From: an uncultured Thiotrichaceae bacterium
Lineage (GTDB): Bacteria > Pseudomonadota > Gammaproteobacteria > Thiotrichales > Thiotrichaceae
DNA: 64,000 nucleotides
NCBI GenBank assembly: GCA_937925855.1
Contig: CALAMO010000024.1
Span: forward strand, 1-64,000
Direction of reading: 5' to 3'
Program-made: the position numbers and the translations under genes
Shown here: positions 26,019-35,833 of the stretch, piece after piece
Layout: every line of letters starts with the position of its first letter
Position numbering within the stretch: the first letter of the stretch is position 1
The notes under the pieces: model-generated
What the model was told of the DNA's origin: nothing
Database searches by the model: none
Seen by the model: only the letters and a program-made list of their open reading frames with translations

Positions 26019-26146
26019 CCTACATGCGTGTTACTGTAGAAGTCGAAACCTCTATGCGTGCGGGGGAATGCCCTACATGCGTGTTACTATAATCAAGCCT
26101 GTCGGGCGACGCAACCGGCGTTCCAAGCCCCGCTAAACCCGACGGG
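26019..26146. repeat. Intergenic repeat cluster upstream of gatA
   Basis: A 17-base sequence CCTACATGCGTGTTACT occurs exactly at 26019-26035 and 26072-26088, with a partial related copy (CCTCTATGCGTG) at 26049-26060 between them. Next to it CCTGTCGGG (26098-26106) and CCCGACGGG (26138-26146) form a 9-bp stem with one mismatch. The cluster lies in the 3' region of the large surface protein transcript. Nature unknown: decayed intergenic element or RNA structure. Confidence 0.55.
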
Positions 26147-26180
26147 TTAGCACCTCATCCGCTACCGACCTAATCATGCC

Positions 26181-29100
26181 CTAGGGCAAACTGCCCTTCA
26201 CTACAAAATTAGAGATATAATCCGTATTATCTGGGTGCAGCAAAACATTACCAATCAACAAGTTAGAATCGTTACTAGGCCCGCTGTAAATCGTCTTACC
26301 ATCCATATTGAGGTCGCTGGCATAATACCCCGCCAGCGGATAGTTAGCATTCGCCTTCTTATTCGCAGGAGCGACCAACACAGATCCCAACAACACGGTT
26401 AAATCACTGCCCGGCCCTTCACTAATAATCGATCCACTATTATTCAAATCACCCGACCACATCAGTGCATGATCGGAGGACATCATGGAGCGTGGGATTT
26501 TGCCATAAACCGGCAGATCAGGATCAGCAAAATCGTAAGTGATCGATTCATCAGGCTTTAGCGGCACCGGCGTAGCCGTCATCACCCCGAGATGATTACG
26601 ATGACGAATAGCAATATAATGATTGCCTTCACCTACACCCGACAAAACCAGACTATCACTCCCCGTTTCTGCGACTACAATATCGCCATCCGCCTGAATT
26701 AGTGCCGCAGTGGAAGACAATATCCTAGTGGGGTCTGCGCTAGCGCGAATTTCCACCAATATCCAGTCAACGACGGCATCCCCCTCCTCCGCACGGAAGA
26801 CGGCGTCCGACATAACGCCCTCGCCCTGATAGCCAAAAGGTGTCACATTGCCGACAGAGCCGTAGCCAAAAGAATTTTCTAGACTGGAATAGGGCTGCTC
26901 CGTCGGAAGATAACCAGAGTCCCGCAGCTTGGTATGCATCTGCTTGGCGCGCAGATCATATGCACCCTGCAACATAGCACGCAGCTTCACCCGGATAAAA
27001 GGAGAAAACTCGCTGTCCATATAATCCACCAGCCCATCAAGATCAGCATCAACCGCATCCGCCGGATCGCCATCTCCATTAGGATCAGGCATTTCATCTT
27101 TAGTTAGGATGCCATCATCATCATCATCAGCGTCAATGTAATTCTTCTTACCGTCCTGATCATAATCTAAGGCGTCATCAGGATTCCCGTTTTGATTAGG
27201 ATCAGGCGACTCATTAATGGTCAGCAAACCGTCACCATCATCATCGGTATCCAGGTAATCCACGATACCATCACCATCGGTATCATCATCCAGTGGCAGG
27301 GCACCATTATAATTTTCCAACCAGGTAATCACCCCATCCCCGTCATCATCCGTATCCAGATAATCGGGCATCCCATCGCCGTCGGAATCCTCATCGGTGG
27401 GGCCATTGCCGTTATAGTCTTCTAGTTTAGTCAAGATGCTGTCATTATCATCATCATGATCCAAGTAGTTTGGCACACCGTCATTATCCGTATCAGTATC
27501 CGCTACCGACTTGCCATCGTGGGCTTCATCAATATTTAAAATACCGTCATTATCATCATCCTGGTCACGAAAATCAGGGATGCCATCATTATCACTGTCT
27601 AATGGATCACCATTTTCATCCATCTCTTTCCCATCAGGAATGCCGTCATTATCACTGTCGCTGTCGTTGGGGTCTGAGCCTAATTCAATCTCCGTCTGAT
27701 TATCAATACCGTCGCCATCATCATCGTCACCGGGTGCGGTCGCATTATTAAAATCCAGGTAGTCCACTAAACCATCACCCTCAGTATCCACCGCATCCGT
27801 TGGATTGCCATCATTATTAGGGTCGGCCTGCTCATTTTTTGTTAGCAAGCCGTCATTATCATCATCCGTATCCAAGTAATCCGGCACGTCGTCTTTATCG
27901 GTATCATCATCGGTCGGCAGCCCACCATTATAGTTTTCATAGCGCGTCAAAACGCCATCGCCATCATCATCCACATCACGGTAATCAGGCACAGCGTCGC
28001 CATCGGTATCATCATCAGCAGGCGTGCCCGCATTATAATTTTCATCCTTGGTCAGGATGCCATCACCATCATCGTCATCATCCAGCACGTCAGGCACACG
28101 ATCACCATCGGTATCCCGAGGATTAAGGTAATCCAGGCCGATCTCTTCCCGATCGTCAATACCGTCACCATCAGTATCCGCCTTATTCGGATCGCTACCA
28201 ATCGCTAACTCAACACCAGCTGGCACGCCATCACCGTCAAAGTCTTCAGCTAAATCCACCACGGTCACGATGATGGTCTGCGCGTCACAGGCATTGAAGC
28301 GGTCACAAACCTTCACCTTGATTTCGTATTGATTGTTTTTATCGTGATCGACTGGTTTTTCATAGTCCGGCGGCAGAATAAAACGCAGGCCCCCACGCGA
28401 ATCAATCACAAATTGAGCTTCATCGCTGCCTCCGAACGTTGACCAGCTTAAGCCTGAACCTTCAGTGTCGCCTTCCGTATCCTCTGCATTCAGGTCAACC
28501 ACAGGCTGAGTCGAGTTCTCCTCAAACGAGAGATTTATAGCGAGCGAGCCGTCATTATTTAAGATACGCGGGGGCTGGTTATTTTCAGCCGCAGGATCCT
28601 CAGCCACATCAGCCACCGTCACCGTCAGCATCTGCACATCGCACATTGTTGTGCTGTCACACACCCGAACTTCTACTTGGTACTGATTATCGTTATCAGC
28701 GTCCGCAGGCTTTTCATAATTAGGCGACTGAATGAAATGCAGTCCGCCCTGCGAATCGAATGCAAAGAGTCGCTCATCACTGCCCCCCGAGATGACCCAG
28801 ACCAAACCCGCACCTTCGGTATCACCATCCTGGTCCTCAGCGTCCATTTCAATAACAGCGACTACGGCATTTTCATTATAGGAAAGCGCCGCAGTGGCAG
28901 CACTTGCATTATTTAAGATCGTGGGCGGATTTTTCACACTCGCATCCGCCAAATCAGTCACCTCAACGGTAATAGACTGCGTATCACAGGCCGCCGAGCT
29001 ATCACACACACTGACCTCCACTTCATACTGGTTGTCAATGCCTTCATCCAAAGGTTGTTCAAAATCAGGCGCTACAATAAACCGTAGCTTACCGCGTGCA

Positions 29101-30875
29101 TCAAGGGTAAAACGCTCCTCATCAGCCCCGCCAGATATAGACCAGACCAGTCCTGAGTTCTCGGTATCACCATCCTCATCCTGTGCATCGAGGTCAATAA
29201 TCACCGTGGTGGCATTTTCAGGATAAGTCAGGCGGGTAGACGGTGCACTGCCATTATTAGTAATCGTCGGCGCACGATTTTCTGCAGGTGCCGAATCCTG
29301 CTCATCCAGCAAGTCACTCACCCATACAGTAATCGTCTGCACATCACATTCAGCCGCGCTATCACAGACCTTTACTTCGACCTGGTATTGGTTATCTTTG
29401 TTATGATCCAACGGATTTTCATAGTCAGGTGGCCTAATAAAACGCAAGCCCCCACTCACATCCAGGGTGAAATGACGTGCATCATGACCACCCGATAGTA
29501 CCCAAATTAAGCCCGCGCCCTCGCTATCACCATCCACATCCTTAGCATCTAAGCTGACAATAACGGCTGTTGTATTTTCCAGCACAGAAATACTAAAGGT
29601 CTCAGCACTATTCGCGTTGGTAATCAGCGGAGGATTATTATGCTCGGGTTTGAGCACTAGAATAGCCGTATCATCTTCCAACGGAAGGGACAAATGATTG
29701 TAAGGCGTAGAATCCGGGTCTTCATTAAACGCATACTGGATTTCCGCCGGGATTGTATAACTGATGGCTTCGCCCACGCTGATTCTGAGGTCTAGCGTTT
29801 TACTGACGCCACCATCCATATCACCGACACGCCATATACCTTCTGCCGAGTCAAAAGTACCGCCGCCACTATCGGCGATGCTAATTACCCCCGGCGGCAA
29901 ATCAATGCCTACTGCAACCCCCTTAGTCCCCGTGGTTGAGGTGTTGGTCACGGTATAACGAATATCAAGCAGACCATTTTTAGCCGGTTTAAGGGTCGAC
30001 GGTAACGCAGACAGCGCTAAATCAACTTCAGCCGAAGACGTACTGGTGAGCCACTTGAAAAAAGCGGCAGAATCATAAGCCTGATCACCTGCATCAGCGA
30101 GTGCAAGCTTAATTCGATAACGCTGCCCGGCCTGCAAATCGCCAATTGAGGCCGTCACTGGCCGGGTAAAGCCATCCATTTGTGTGCCGGCAGCCCCGGT
30201 ACCATTGCCGTTATCGACGAAGTAAATAGAATGACTCAGGTCACAAGCTGTCCCATCCGCCGCACTGCCACGCAGGCCATTATTAATATTATTAACAGCA
30301 ATGGGAGCATTGGAACCTGGAACACGCGCCGCATTGCTTGTCCCGTTGATACCCGGCCCGCTCACAAACAGACCGAAAGCATCATTAAATTTGCTACACA
30401 CGTATTCTGGATATTCTTCCGAACCAAATACCAGCAGGAAATTAAGTTTATCGCCCTCTGGAATAAGATCAAATTCAAGGATCACTGGGTCGTAGATTGC
30501 GTTAGCGGTAATACCCATCAGATCGGGGTCACCGTATTGGACGTTGGTGTTATAGGTAAACTTGTCGGTGTTATTAGGGCCTGCAATGCTGTTTTTATTG
30601 CCGGTGCTGAGGTAAATGCCATCTGGGATGCCTAGATTATTACCCCCGGTTACTGAATCATTACCCCCGACAAACGTTCCATACTGCCCTTTAACACCTT
30701 TAATGAAACGTAAATTTTCAAGTTGCAGCCCTGGCCCACGCAGCACAGCACTGAATTCGCCCGGCGTTGGGGAATCATTAAGAGAGAGTTCAGCCACTGC
30801 AGACTGACTAAGAACAGTTATCACAAGGACTAGAATGCCTTTAAAGCCCTGCTTCCAGAGGTAGGTCATACCCAA
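26181..30875 (-). CDS. Large secreted Ca-binding protein: choice-of-anchor L, cadherin-like repeats, TSP3 array
   Basis: 1564 residues. Signal peptide 1-28 (cut after SAVA). A choice-of-anchor L domain spans about 35-285 ([47 protein letters not shown]). A DUF11-like Ig module follows (290-410). Four cadherin-like repeats start near 412, 532, 647 and 765; each has VCDSxxxCD, a Cys pair likely to form a disulfide. From about 878 to 1285 lies a long Asp-rich thrombospondin type 3 array ([19 protein letters not shown] units). The C-terminal part (1285-1564) contains [19 protein letters not shown] and [14 protein letters not shown], then two EF-like loops ([17 protein letters not shown]) that resemble dockerin. 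Probably an extracellular adhesin or matrix protein that needs Ca. No sortase, PEP-CTERM or T9SS tail is seen; the export route is unknown. Confidence 0.88.
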   Translation of the reverse strand: MGMTYLWKQGFKGILVLVITVLSQSAVAELSLNDSPTPGEFSAVLRGPGLQLENLRFIKGVKGQYGTFVGGNDSVTGGNNLGIPDGIYLSTGNKNSIAGPNNTDKFTYNTNVQYGDPDLMGITANAIYDPVILEFDLIPEGDKLNFLLVFGSEEYPEYVCSKFNDAFGLFVSGPGINGTSNAARVPGSNAPIAVNNINNGLRGSAADGTACDLSHSIYFVDNGNGTGAAGTQMDGFTRPVTASIGDLQAGQRYRIKLALADAGDQAYDSAAFFKWLTSTSSAEVDLALSALPSTLKPAKNGLLDIRYTVTNTSTTGTKGVAVGIDLPPGVISIADSGGGTFDSAEGIWRVGDMDGGVSKTLDLRISVGEAISYTIPAEIQYAFNEDPDSTPYNHLSLPLEDDTAILVLKPEHNNPPLITNANSAETFSISVLENTTAVIVSLDAKDVDGDSEGAGLIWVLSGGHDARHFTLDVSGGLRFIRPPDYENPLDHNKDNQYQVEVKVCDSAAECDVQTITVWVSDLLDEQDSAPAENRAPTITNNGSAPSTRLTYPENATTVIIDLDAQDEDGDTENSGLVWSISGGADEERFTLDARGKLRFIVAPDFEQPLDEGIDNQYEVEVSVCDSSAACDTQSITVEVTDLADASVKNPPTILNNASAATAALSYNENAVVAVIEMDAEDQDGDTEGAGLVWVISGGSDERLFAFDSQGGLHFIQSPNYEKPADADNDNQYQVEVRVCDSTTMCDVQMLTVTVADVAEDPAAENNQPPRILNNDGSLAINLSFEENSTQPVVDLNAEDTEGDTEGSGLSWSTFGGSDEAQFVIDSRGGLRFILPPDYEKPVDHDKNNQYEIKVKVCDRFNACDAQTIIVTVVDLAEDFDGDGVPAGVELAIGSDPNKADTDGDGIDDREEIGLDYLNPRDTDGDRVPDVLDDDDDGDGILTKDENYNAGTPADDDTDGDAVPDYRDVDDDGDGVLTRYENYNGGLPTDDDTDKDDVPDYLDTDDDNDGLLTKNEQADPNNDGNPTDAVDTEGDGLVDYLDFNNATAPGDDDDGDGIDNQTEIELGSDPNDSDSDNDGIPDGKEMDENGDPLDSDNDGIPDFRDQDDDNDGILNIDEAHDGKSVADTDTDNDGVPNYLDHDDDNDSILTKLEDYNGNGPTDEDSDGDGMPDYLDTDDDGDGVITWLENYNGALPLDDDTDGDGIVDYLDTDDDGDGLLTINESPDPNQNGNPDDALDYDQDGKKNYIDADDDDDGILTKDEMPDPNGDGDPADAVDADLDGLVDYMDSEFSPFIRVKLRAMLQGAYDLRAKQMHTKLRDSGYLPTEQPYSSLENSFGYGSVGNVTPFGYQGEGVMSDAVFRAEEGDAVVDWILVEIRASADPTRILSSTAALIQADGDIVVAETGSDSLVLSGVGEGNHYIAIRHRNHLGVMTATPVPLKPDESITYDFADPDLPVYGKIPRSMMSSDHALMWSGDLNNSGSIISEGPGSDLTVLLGSVLVAPANKKANANYPLAGYYASDLNMDGKTIYSGPSNDSNLLIGNVLLHPDNTDYISNFVVKGSLP
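27030..28245 (-). repeat. Thrombospondin type 3 repeat array (within the surface protein gene)
   Basis: About 400 codons of Asp/Gly-rich Ca-binding repeats, seen on the plus strand as recurrent ATCATCATC/GTCACCATC triplets. Units alternate between [32 protein letters not shown] and longer PDPNxNGNPxDA units. The sequence identity between units makes this region prone to recombination and misassembly. Confidence 0.85.
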
Positions 30876-31122
30876 ATACCTATTATTGTTATTTTATAAG
30901 CCCAGCGAGAACGTAACGTGGTTTTGCTCTCGGTCTTTCTATTAAGATTCAAATTAACGCAAAAGCGCCACAATAAGCAAATTTTATTAGTCGTTCGGTC
31001 GGGTATAAGCCAGCCTTGTGCCACCTTTCGTCGCTTGCTACCGCCTATCCCTTCACAAAGCAGCGCACTCAACTCATAATGGAATGACCCTCCCCAACAA
31101 CAATAATAAAGTGGGTGTCATC

Positions 31123-32475
31123 GTGAATAATAAGAAATGGCTGGCGCTTATGCTGGTTGCGACTTCATCAATGCCGTTCTCAGCTGCCAATGCTGAATAT
31201 TACCCCTCTTACCCAACCATTGAACCCGCCGCCAATGTGCCAAATGCAGGCCGGGCTTTACCCTGGTGGAATGAACGCACGATGCTGGTTCCTGAAATAC
31301 AACCCCACCGAACAGCTCGCGCGCAAACTGGCAACACACCGGTGCGGCAACACACCACACGCAGGCAAAATCCAGGGTACATGACCACACCAACAGTGCA
31401 CGCACAGCCGGCGAGCTACCAAAAGCCGTATCACAACAATCCAACGCGCCTGCTGCATCAGACGCTTAATTGCCAACATGCGAATGCGCTTAATTTGCCG
31501 GATCGCTGCATCCTGCGCTCTGCCCACAATCGTCGTGGGCTGGAAGAACAAATCAAATACCTGCGCACACGCAACCCAGTACAACAGGTCGCCAGAGGTT
31601 GGGCTGGCGTCTCCAATGCCGCGCTGTTACACACGGCCCACAGGCTATTACATTGGGAACGGGGACTTAACAGACAGCCCCTACAGGAACAATTTTTCCT
31701 ACGCAGGATTGGCTCACAAAAAAACACCGCGCATGCGGATTACACCGGTTACTTCACCCCTGTTGTCCAGGTACAAAGTTTTCCTGATCAGCGCTACCGG
31801 TTTCCTATCTATGCCGCGCCGCGCAATGGTACGAGCCTTACTCGCCGCCAAATAGAACAGGGGGCATTGCGCAATCACCAGCTGGAAATTGCCTGGACAG
31901 ATGACCGGGTGAATTTATTTTTTGCGCATACGCAGGGTTCAGCCATCGCACGTTATCCTGATGGCACTGAACGTTACCTGGGTTACGCAGGTAATAACCG
32001 CCATGCCTACGGCAAAATTAGCCGGGTATTACGCAGTAAAGGCTATATGCAAGGCAGCATGAGTAATGAAAACATCCGTAAATGGTTGCATGCTAATCCA
32101 AGGCAGATTGATGAAGTACTGAATTACAATCAACGCTATATCTTTTTCAGCTTATCCAATCACCTCCCCAAAACGGCAACGGGAACCGCCGTATTGCCAG
32201 GCCATACGCTGGCAGTCGATGACCATTATATTCCGCTGGGTGCTGTTTTACTCGCAGCGGTGCCACGGATTAACCATTTAGGCCAACGGATTGGCAGCGA
32301 CTGGCGCTTGCTCTTCGCTCAGGACAGAGGCAACGCAATTAAAGGACCTGGCCGTGTCGATATGTATACCGGCATGGGACAGCATGCCGAAGCCGCCACC
32401 TATCAAGTAACCGGCTTGCATCAAACGTATATGCTCATTAGCAAACCCAACGATCAAAATGTCGCCAGAATGTAG
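31123..32475 (+). CDS. MltA-family lytic murein transglycosylase
   Basis: Cleaves peptidoglycan glycan strands with 1,6-anhydromuramoyl product. The MltA core spans the C-terminal ~300 residues: DYTGYFTPV, LTRRQIEQGALRN, LEIAWTDDRVNLFFAHTQGSA, then the 3D domain with catalytic Asp region LFAQDRGNAIKGPGRVDMYTG. GTG 31123 gives a clean signal peptide (VNNKKWLALMLVAT...SAANA); ATG 31084 is a possible longer start. Unlike E. coli MltA there is no lipobox Cys, and an unusual ~110-residue Pro/His/Thr/Asn-rich segment separates the signal from the core. It diverges from the large surface protein. Confidence 0.85.
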   Translation: MNNKKWLALMLVATSSMPFSAANAEYYPSYPTIEPAANVPNAGRALPWWNERTMLVPEIQPHRTARAQTGNTPVRQHTTRRQNPGYMTTPTVHAQPASYQKPYHNNPTRLLHQTLNCQHANALNLPDRCILRSAHNRRGLEEQIKYLRTRNPVQQVARGWAGVSNAALLHTAHRLLHWERGLNRQPLQEQFFLRRIGSQKNTAHADYTGYFTPVVQVQSFPDQRYRFPIYAAPRNGTSLTRRQIEQGALRNHQLEIAWTDDRVNLFFAHTQGSAIARYPDGTERYLGYAGNNRHAYGKISRVLRSKGYMQGSMSNENIRKWLHANPRQIDEVLNYNQRYIFFSLSNHLPKTATGTAVLPGHTLAVDDHYIPLGAVLLAAVPRINHLGQRIGSDWRLLFAQDRGNAIKGPGRVDMYTGMGQHAEAATYQVTGLHQTYMLISKPNDQNVARM

Positions 32476-32660
32476 CTGAATTAGCGCCAGATCAGATCTA
32501 AGTTCAATCCATTAACCCAAAGTATAGAACTCAGCCAGCGTTAATATAACTCAGTTTAAGGTGGTATCAGGCTTGAGATTGCCGATCATATTAAGATTGG
32601 CAGCTTTTAACTGCTGAATTAGGTAATTAATTAGCACATAACACACGTTACGGACTCATC

Positions 32661-33752
32661 ATGATTAACTTGTATGACGTCATGCTTATTGCACTAGCTC
32701 TAGGCGCCATGTTGGGCGCACTACTTCTCGTACGCCCGTCGTTTAACCGCCGTGACATCAATAAAATCCGTAAATTACGTGGTAAAGTTGAGAAAGACCA
32801 GCGCCTTATTGCTAACATACTCGGTGCCGCCCAACAAGAAGCCAAAGATACTGAATCCCTGAATCAACAGCTAAAAACACGCATTGAACAGATCAACCAT
32901 GAGAGCCAGAGCAGTCATAAACGCGCCTTGGAAGCTGAACGCGCCATCGAAAAAGCCACTGCGGCCGAAAGCGAGTTACGCGCCATTTCCACCCAGCTAG
33001 GCGAACGCATCGAGAATGTACAAACCTATTGGGACGAAAGACTAGACGACACCAATAAGTCAGTTCAGCAAGTTGAAAAGCGGCTCAAGCAAGGCCTTAC
33101 CCAGGTTGATGCTGGCCTGCTGCGCCTGCGCGAACAAGAAAAAATGGCCCAGGATCATACTCGGAAACTATTGGATTATCAGAAAGAGCAGCTGACCACT
33201 CAACAGAAAAATGCACAGCTCTCTGGGGAAATGCAGAAACAACTGGAAGCCATTTTGCAAGAATCCGCCACATCATTGCAAACCATTCAGGCACAAAATC
33301 AGCGCACTGATGATCTGTTCAAGCAATACGCTGATGGGCTACAGTCACTAGAGCAACAGGCACATGAACAATTCACCACGACCTTCCAAACGGCTGAGAT
33401 GGCCCGTACTGAACTGAATGAAGGTATGAAAGAAATGCGTACAAACAGTGAAAAAGTACGTGAGTATGAAACCCAAAGCTTGACAATGCACAGCCGGATC
33501 AAGACCCAGTTTGACCAAGTCGATAAGCTACAAATTGACCGCTTGACCAAGACAGTCGGCCTGACTGATGAAATGTGTGTCAACCTACAGGAAGGTCTGG
33601 AAAACGCTCGCGCTTTACTAAGCACGCTGGAGGCAAAGACCACTGAAGTCATTAACGCGCATGAAGAAGAACCTCCCGTATCCGCCACAGCAACAGCCAA
33701 CGACCAGCCTGAGAAACCGCGTAATTTATTTTCTTTACGCGCCTACCGTTAA
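32661..33752 (+). CDS. Membrane-anchored coiled-coil protein, unknown function
   Basis: 363 residues: one N-terminal membrane helix (residues 4-24, VMLIALALGAMLGALLLV), then nearly continuous heptad-rich coiled coil from about 35 to 335 with many Gln, Glu and Lys, and a short C-terminal tail (NLFSLRAYR). The arrangement resembles RmuC- or Mcp-like anchored coils, but no nuclease domain or methylation helix is seen. No strong ribosome site. Stands alone between mltA and the ABC exporter. I do not recognise a family. Confidence 0.75.
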   Translation: MINLYDVMLIALALGAMLGALLLVRPSFNRRDINKIRKLRGKVEKDQRLIANILGAAQQEAKDTESLNQQLKTRIEQINHESQSSHKRALEAERAIEKATAAESELRAISTQLGERIENVQTYWDERLDDTNKSVQQVEKRLKQGLTQVDAGLLRLREQEKMAQDHTRKLLDYQKEQLTTQQKNAQLSGEMQKQLEAILQESATSLQTIQAQNQRTDDLFKQYADGLQSLEQQAHEQFTTTFQTAEMARTELNEGMKEMRTNSEKVREYETQSLTMHSRIKTQFDQVDKLQIDRLTKTVGLTDEMCVNLQEGLENARALLSTLEAKTTEVINAHEEEPPVSATATANDQPEKPRNLFSLRAYR

Positions 33753-33887
33753 ACCATTGATAAAAGTAAAGGCCATCCGTGGCAACCCCGAAGGGTAGCT
33801 ATCCCTGCTGAATCCTCTTTATAACGCAGCCCTTAACCTTTCCTGAACAGACTGCATCTTGAGTGTAGTCCTCCTGAAAATTTTCGC

Positions 33888-33903
33888 TGTGCTTTTCAGC
33901 ACA
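33888..33903. terminator. Hairpin between convergent genes
   Basis: TGTGCT (33888-33893) pairs perfectly with AGCACA (33898-33903) around a 4-base loop. On the plus strand a T7 run follows about ten bases later; on the minus strand AAAATTTTC follows. Located between the convergent coiled-coil and ABC transporter genes, it may act as a weak bidirectional terminator. Confidence 0.4.
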
Positions 33904-33921
33904 CTCCCACCCCTTTTTTTA

Positions 33922-35715
33922 TCAGGCCTCATCCTTCTGTTGTAGCTCCCACATCTCATAATAAACTCCACGCAGCGCGAGCAAGACGTCATGTGTACCG
34001 TGTTCAACTACCCTACCCTTATCCATGACCAGAATCTGATCTGCGTTGACGATGGTCGACAGGCGGTGTGCAATCATCAGCGTAGTATGCTGACCAGCGA
34101 CTTCGTGCAAGGTCTGCTGGATCGCCTGTTCAGTTGAACTATCAAGTGAAGAGGTAGCTTCATCAAAAATCAGAAACGGCGGATTTTTCAAAATAGCGCG
34201 TGCAATCGCCACGCGCTGCTTTTCGCCGCCCGACAGCTTAAGGCCGCGCTCACCCACCACAGTATCCCAGCCTTCTGGCAGTGCCTCAATAAACTCAAGG
34301 ATATGGGCCATGGCAGCGGCCTGTTCCAATTCGACCTGGGTGGCTAGCGTATTACCGTACTGTAGGTTATAGCGAATGCTTTCATTAAACAGCACAGTAT
34401 CCTGAGGCACGATTCCGATCGCACTGCGCAGACTAAACTGAGTCACCGTCCGAATATCCTGCCCGTCTAGCATTATCTTCCCGCCGTTCACATCATAAAA
34501 ACGGTACAGCAAGCGCGAGAGCGTCGACTTGCCCGCACCACTATGTCCGACCACCGCGACCGAAGAACCCGCAGGCACGGTAAACGACACATCATGCAAA
34601 ATCGGACGCGCCGCATTATAGGCAAAATCAACGTGCTCGAAGCGAATCTCACCCTGCACCACCTTAAGCTCAGTGGCCTCAGGACGATCATTAATTTCTG
34701 GCGACTGCTCTAACAGGCGAAACACCGTGTCCATATCGGCCAGCGTATATTTAATCTGACGATACACCATGCCCAGTACGCCCAGCGGGATAAACAGCTG
34801 CAACATAAACGCATTCACCATCACCAGATCGCCAATGGTCATTTCACCCTGCACCACGCCTGCTGCTGCCAGAAACATGATCGCCATCACGCCGAATGCA
34901 ATAATCGCCTGCTGCCCAAAGTTAAGCAGCGCCATAGAGGACTGGCTTTTAACCGCATTCTCTTCCCAGTCAGCCAGCGTCGCGTCATAGCGCTGCTGCT
35001 CCATCGCCTCATTATTGAAATACTTCACCGTCTCATAGTTAATCAGACTGTCTATCGCCTGATTATTCGCCTGTGAATCCAACCGATTCATCTCATGCCG
35101 ATATTCCATCCGCCAATTAGTGATGAACAGGGTAAAAAAGACATACAGCCCAACGGTCGCAAAGGTGACGAGGGTAAAAGTGATGGCGTAGTTGCTCAGC
35201 AAAATCGCAGCGATTAACAGAAACTCCACCGCAGTTGGAATAATACTGAAGGTCAGAATGTTCATAATTGAATTAACCGAGCGCGTTCCACGCTCCAGAT
35301 CCCGGCTAATTCCACCAGTCTTGCGCTCCAGGTGAAACCGCAGCGACATCTGGTGTAGATGCTCTAACACGCGGGTCGAGAGTTGCCGCATCGCACGGTA
35401 GCGCACTCGGCCAAACACGGCATCACGCAGCTCGTTAAACAGAGAACTCAACAGGCGCAGCGCGCCATAACCTAGCAGCAGCGCCACCGGTAAGACTAAT
35501 ATTTGCTCCGGCTTATTCTCCAGGCCATCCACAACGGTTTTCAGAATTACCGGCACGCCGACATTAGCCACTTTCGCCAGCACTAAGCAGGCCAGCGCGA
35601 ATAGAACCCGCCCCCGAAAGGCCAGCAAAAAGGGCAGCATCGCGCGTAGATTATTCAGGTCACGGCGATTACTGTGCTCCGCCTCGGTACGTAATAGTCT
35701 CTGGTCTGGTGGCAT
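33922..35715 (-). CDS. Atm1/HMT1-type ABC exporter (membrane + ATPase)
   Basis: 597-residue half-transporter: six-helix transmembrane domain at about 25-330, with the Atm1-family pattern (RLLSSLFNELRDAVFGRVRYRAMRQLSTRVLEHLHQMSLRFHLERKTGGISRDLERG split over that region). The ATPase follows: Walker A GHSGAGKST, Q-loop IGIVPQDTVLFN, signature LSGGEKQRVAIAR, Walker B FLIFDEATSSLD, H-loop IAHRLST. Bacterial members export glutathione-conjugated metals or related thiols and act as homodimers in the inner membrane. Substrate here not determinable. Monocistronic, divergent from rluB. Confidence 0.92.
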   Translation of the reverse strand: MPPDQRLLRTEAEHSNRRDLNNLRAMLPFLLAFRGRVLFALACLVLAKVANVGVPVILKTVVDGLENKPEQILVLPVALLLGYGALRLLSSLFNELRDAVFGRVRYRAMRQLSTRVLEHLHQMSLRFHLERKTGGISRDLERGTRSVNSIMNILTFSIIPTAVEFLLIAAILLSNYAITFTLVTFATVGLYVFFTLFITNWRMEYRHEMNRLDSQANNQAIDSLINYETVKYFNNEAMEQQRYDATLADWEENAVKSQSSMALLNFGQQAIIAFGVMAIMFLAAAGVVQGEMTIGDLVMVNAFMLQLFIPLGVLGMVYRQIKYTLADMDTVFRLLEQSPEINDRPEATELKVVQGEIRFEHVDFAYNAARPILHDVSFTVPAGSSVAVVGHSGAGKSTLSRLLYRFYDVNGGKIMLDGQDIRTVTQFSLRSAIGIVPQDTVLFNESIRYNLQYGNTLATQVELEQAAAMAHILEFIEALPEGWDTVVGERGLKLSGGEKQRVAIARAILKNPPFLIFDEATSSLDSSTEQAIQQTLHEVAGQHTTLMIAHRLSTIVNADQILVMDKGRVVEHGTHDVLLALRGVYYEMWELQQKDEA

Positions 35716-35833
35716 AGAGTGTGGCCGTATACTTCGTCAGTGGGAAAACCACCTATGGTAGCGCATACGCGCTTGATTTGTGCCATACTATTCCGCTTAT
35801 TCAGATTACAGCCGGGAGACTGGAAGGAAGAAT

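Noticed and set aside
27192-28126. Plus-strand His/Ser/Ile-rich frames opposite the TSP3 array
   Set aside because: Produced by the reverse complement of the GAT/GAC-rich repeats; low complexity with no start signals.
27030-28245. Regular repeats that might suggest a CRISPR array
   Set aside because: Repeats are in frame within a protein and lack uniform repeat/spacer structure or cas genes.
33819-34007. 62-codon minus-strand frame over the end of the ABC exporter gene
   Set aside because: Overlaps the exporter in another frame without a ribosome site or recognisable domain.
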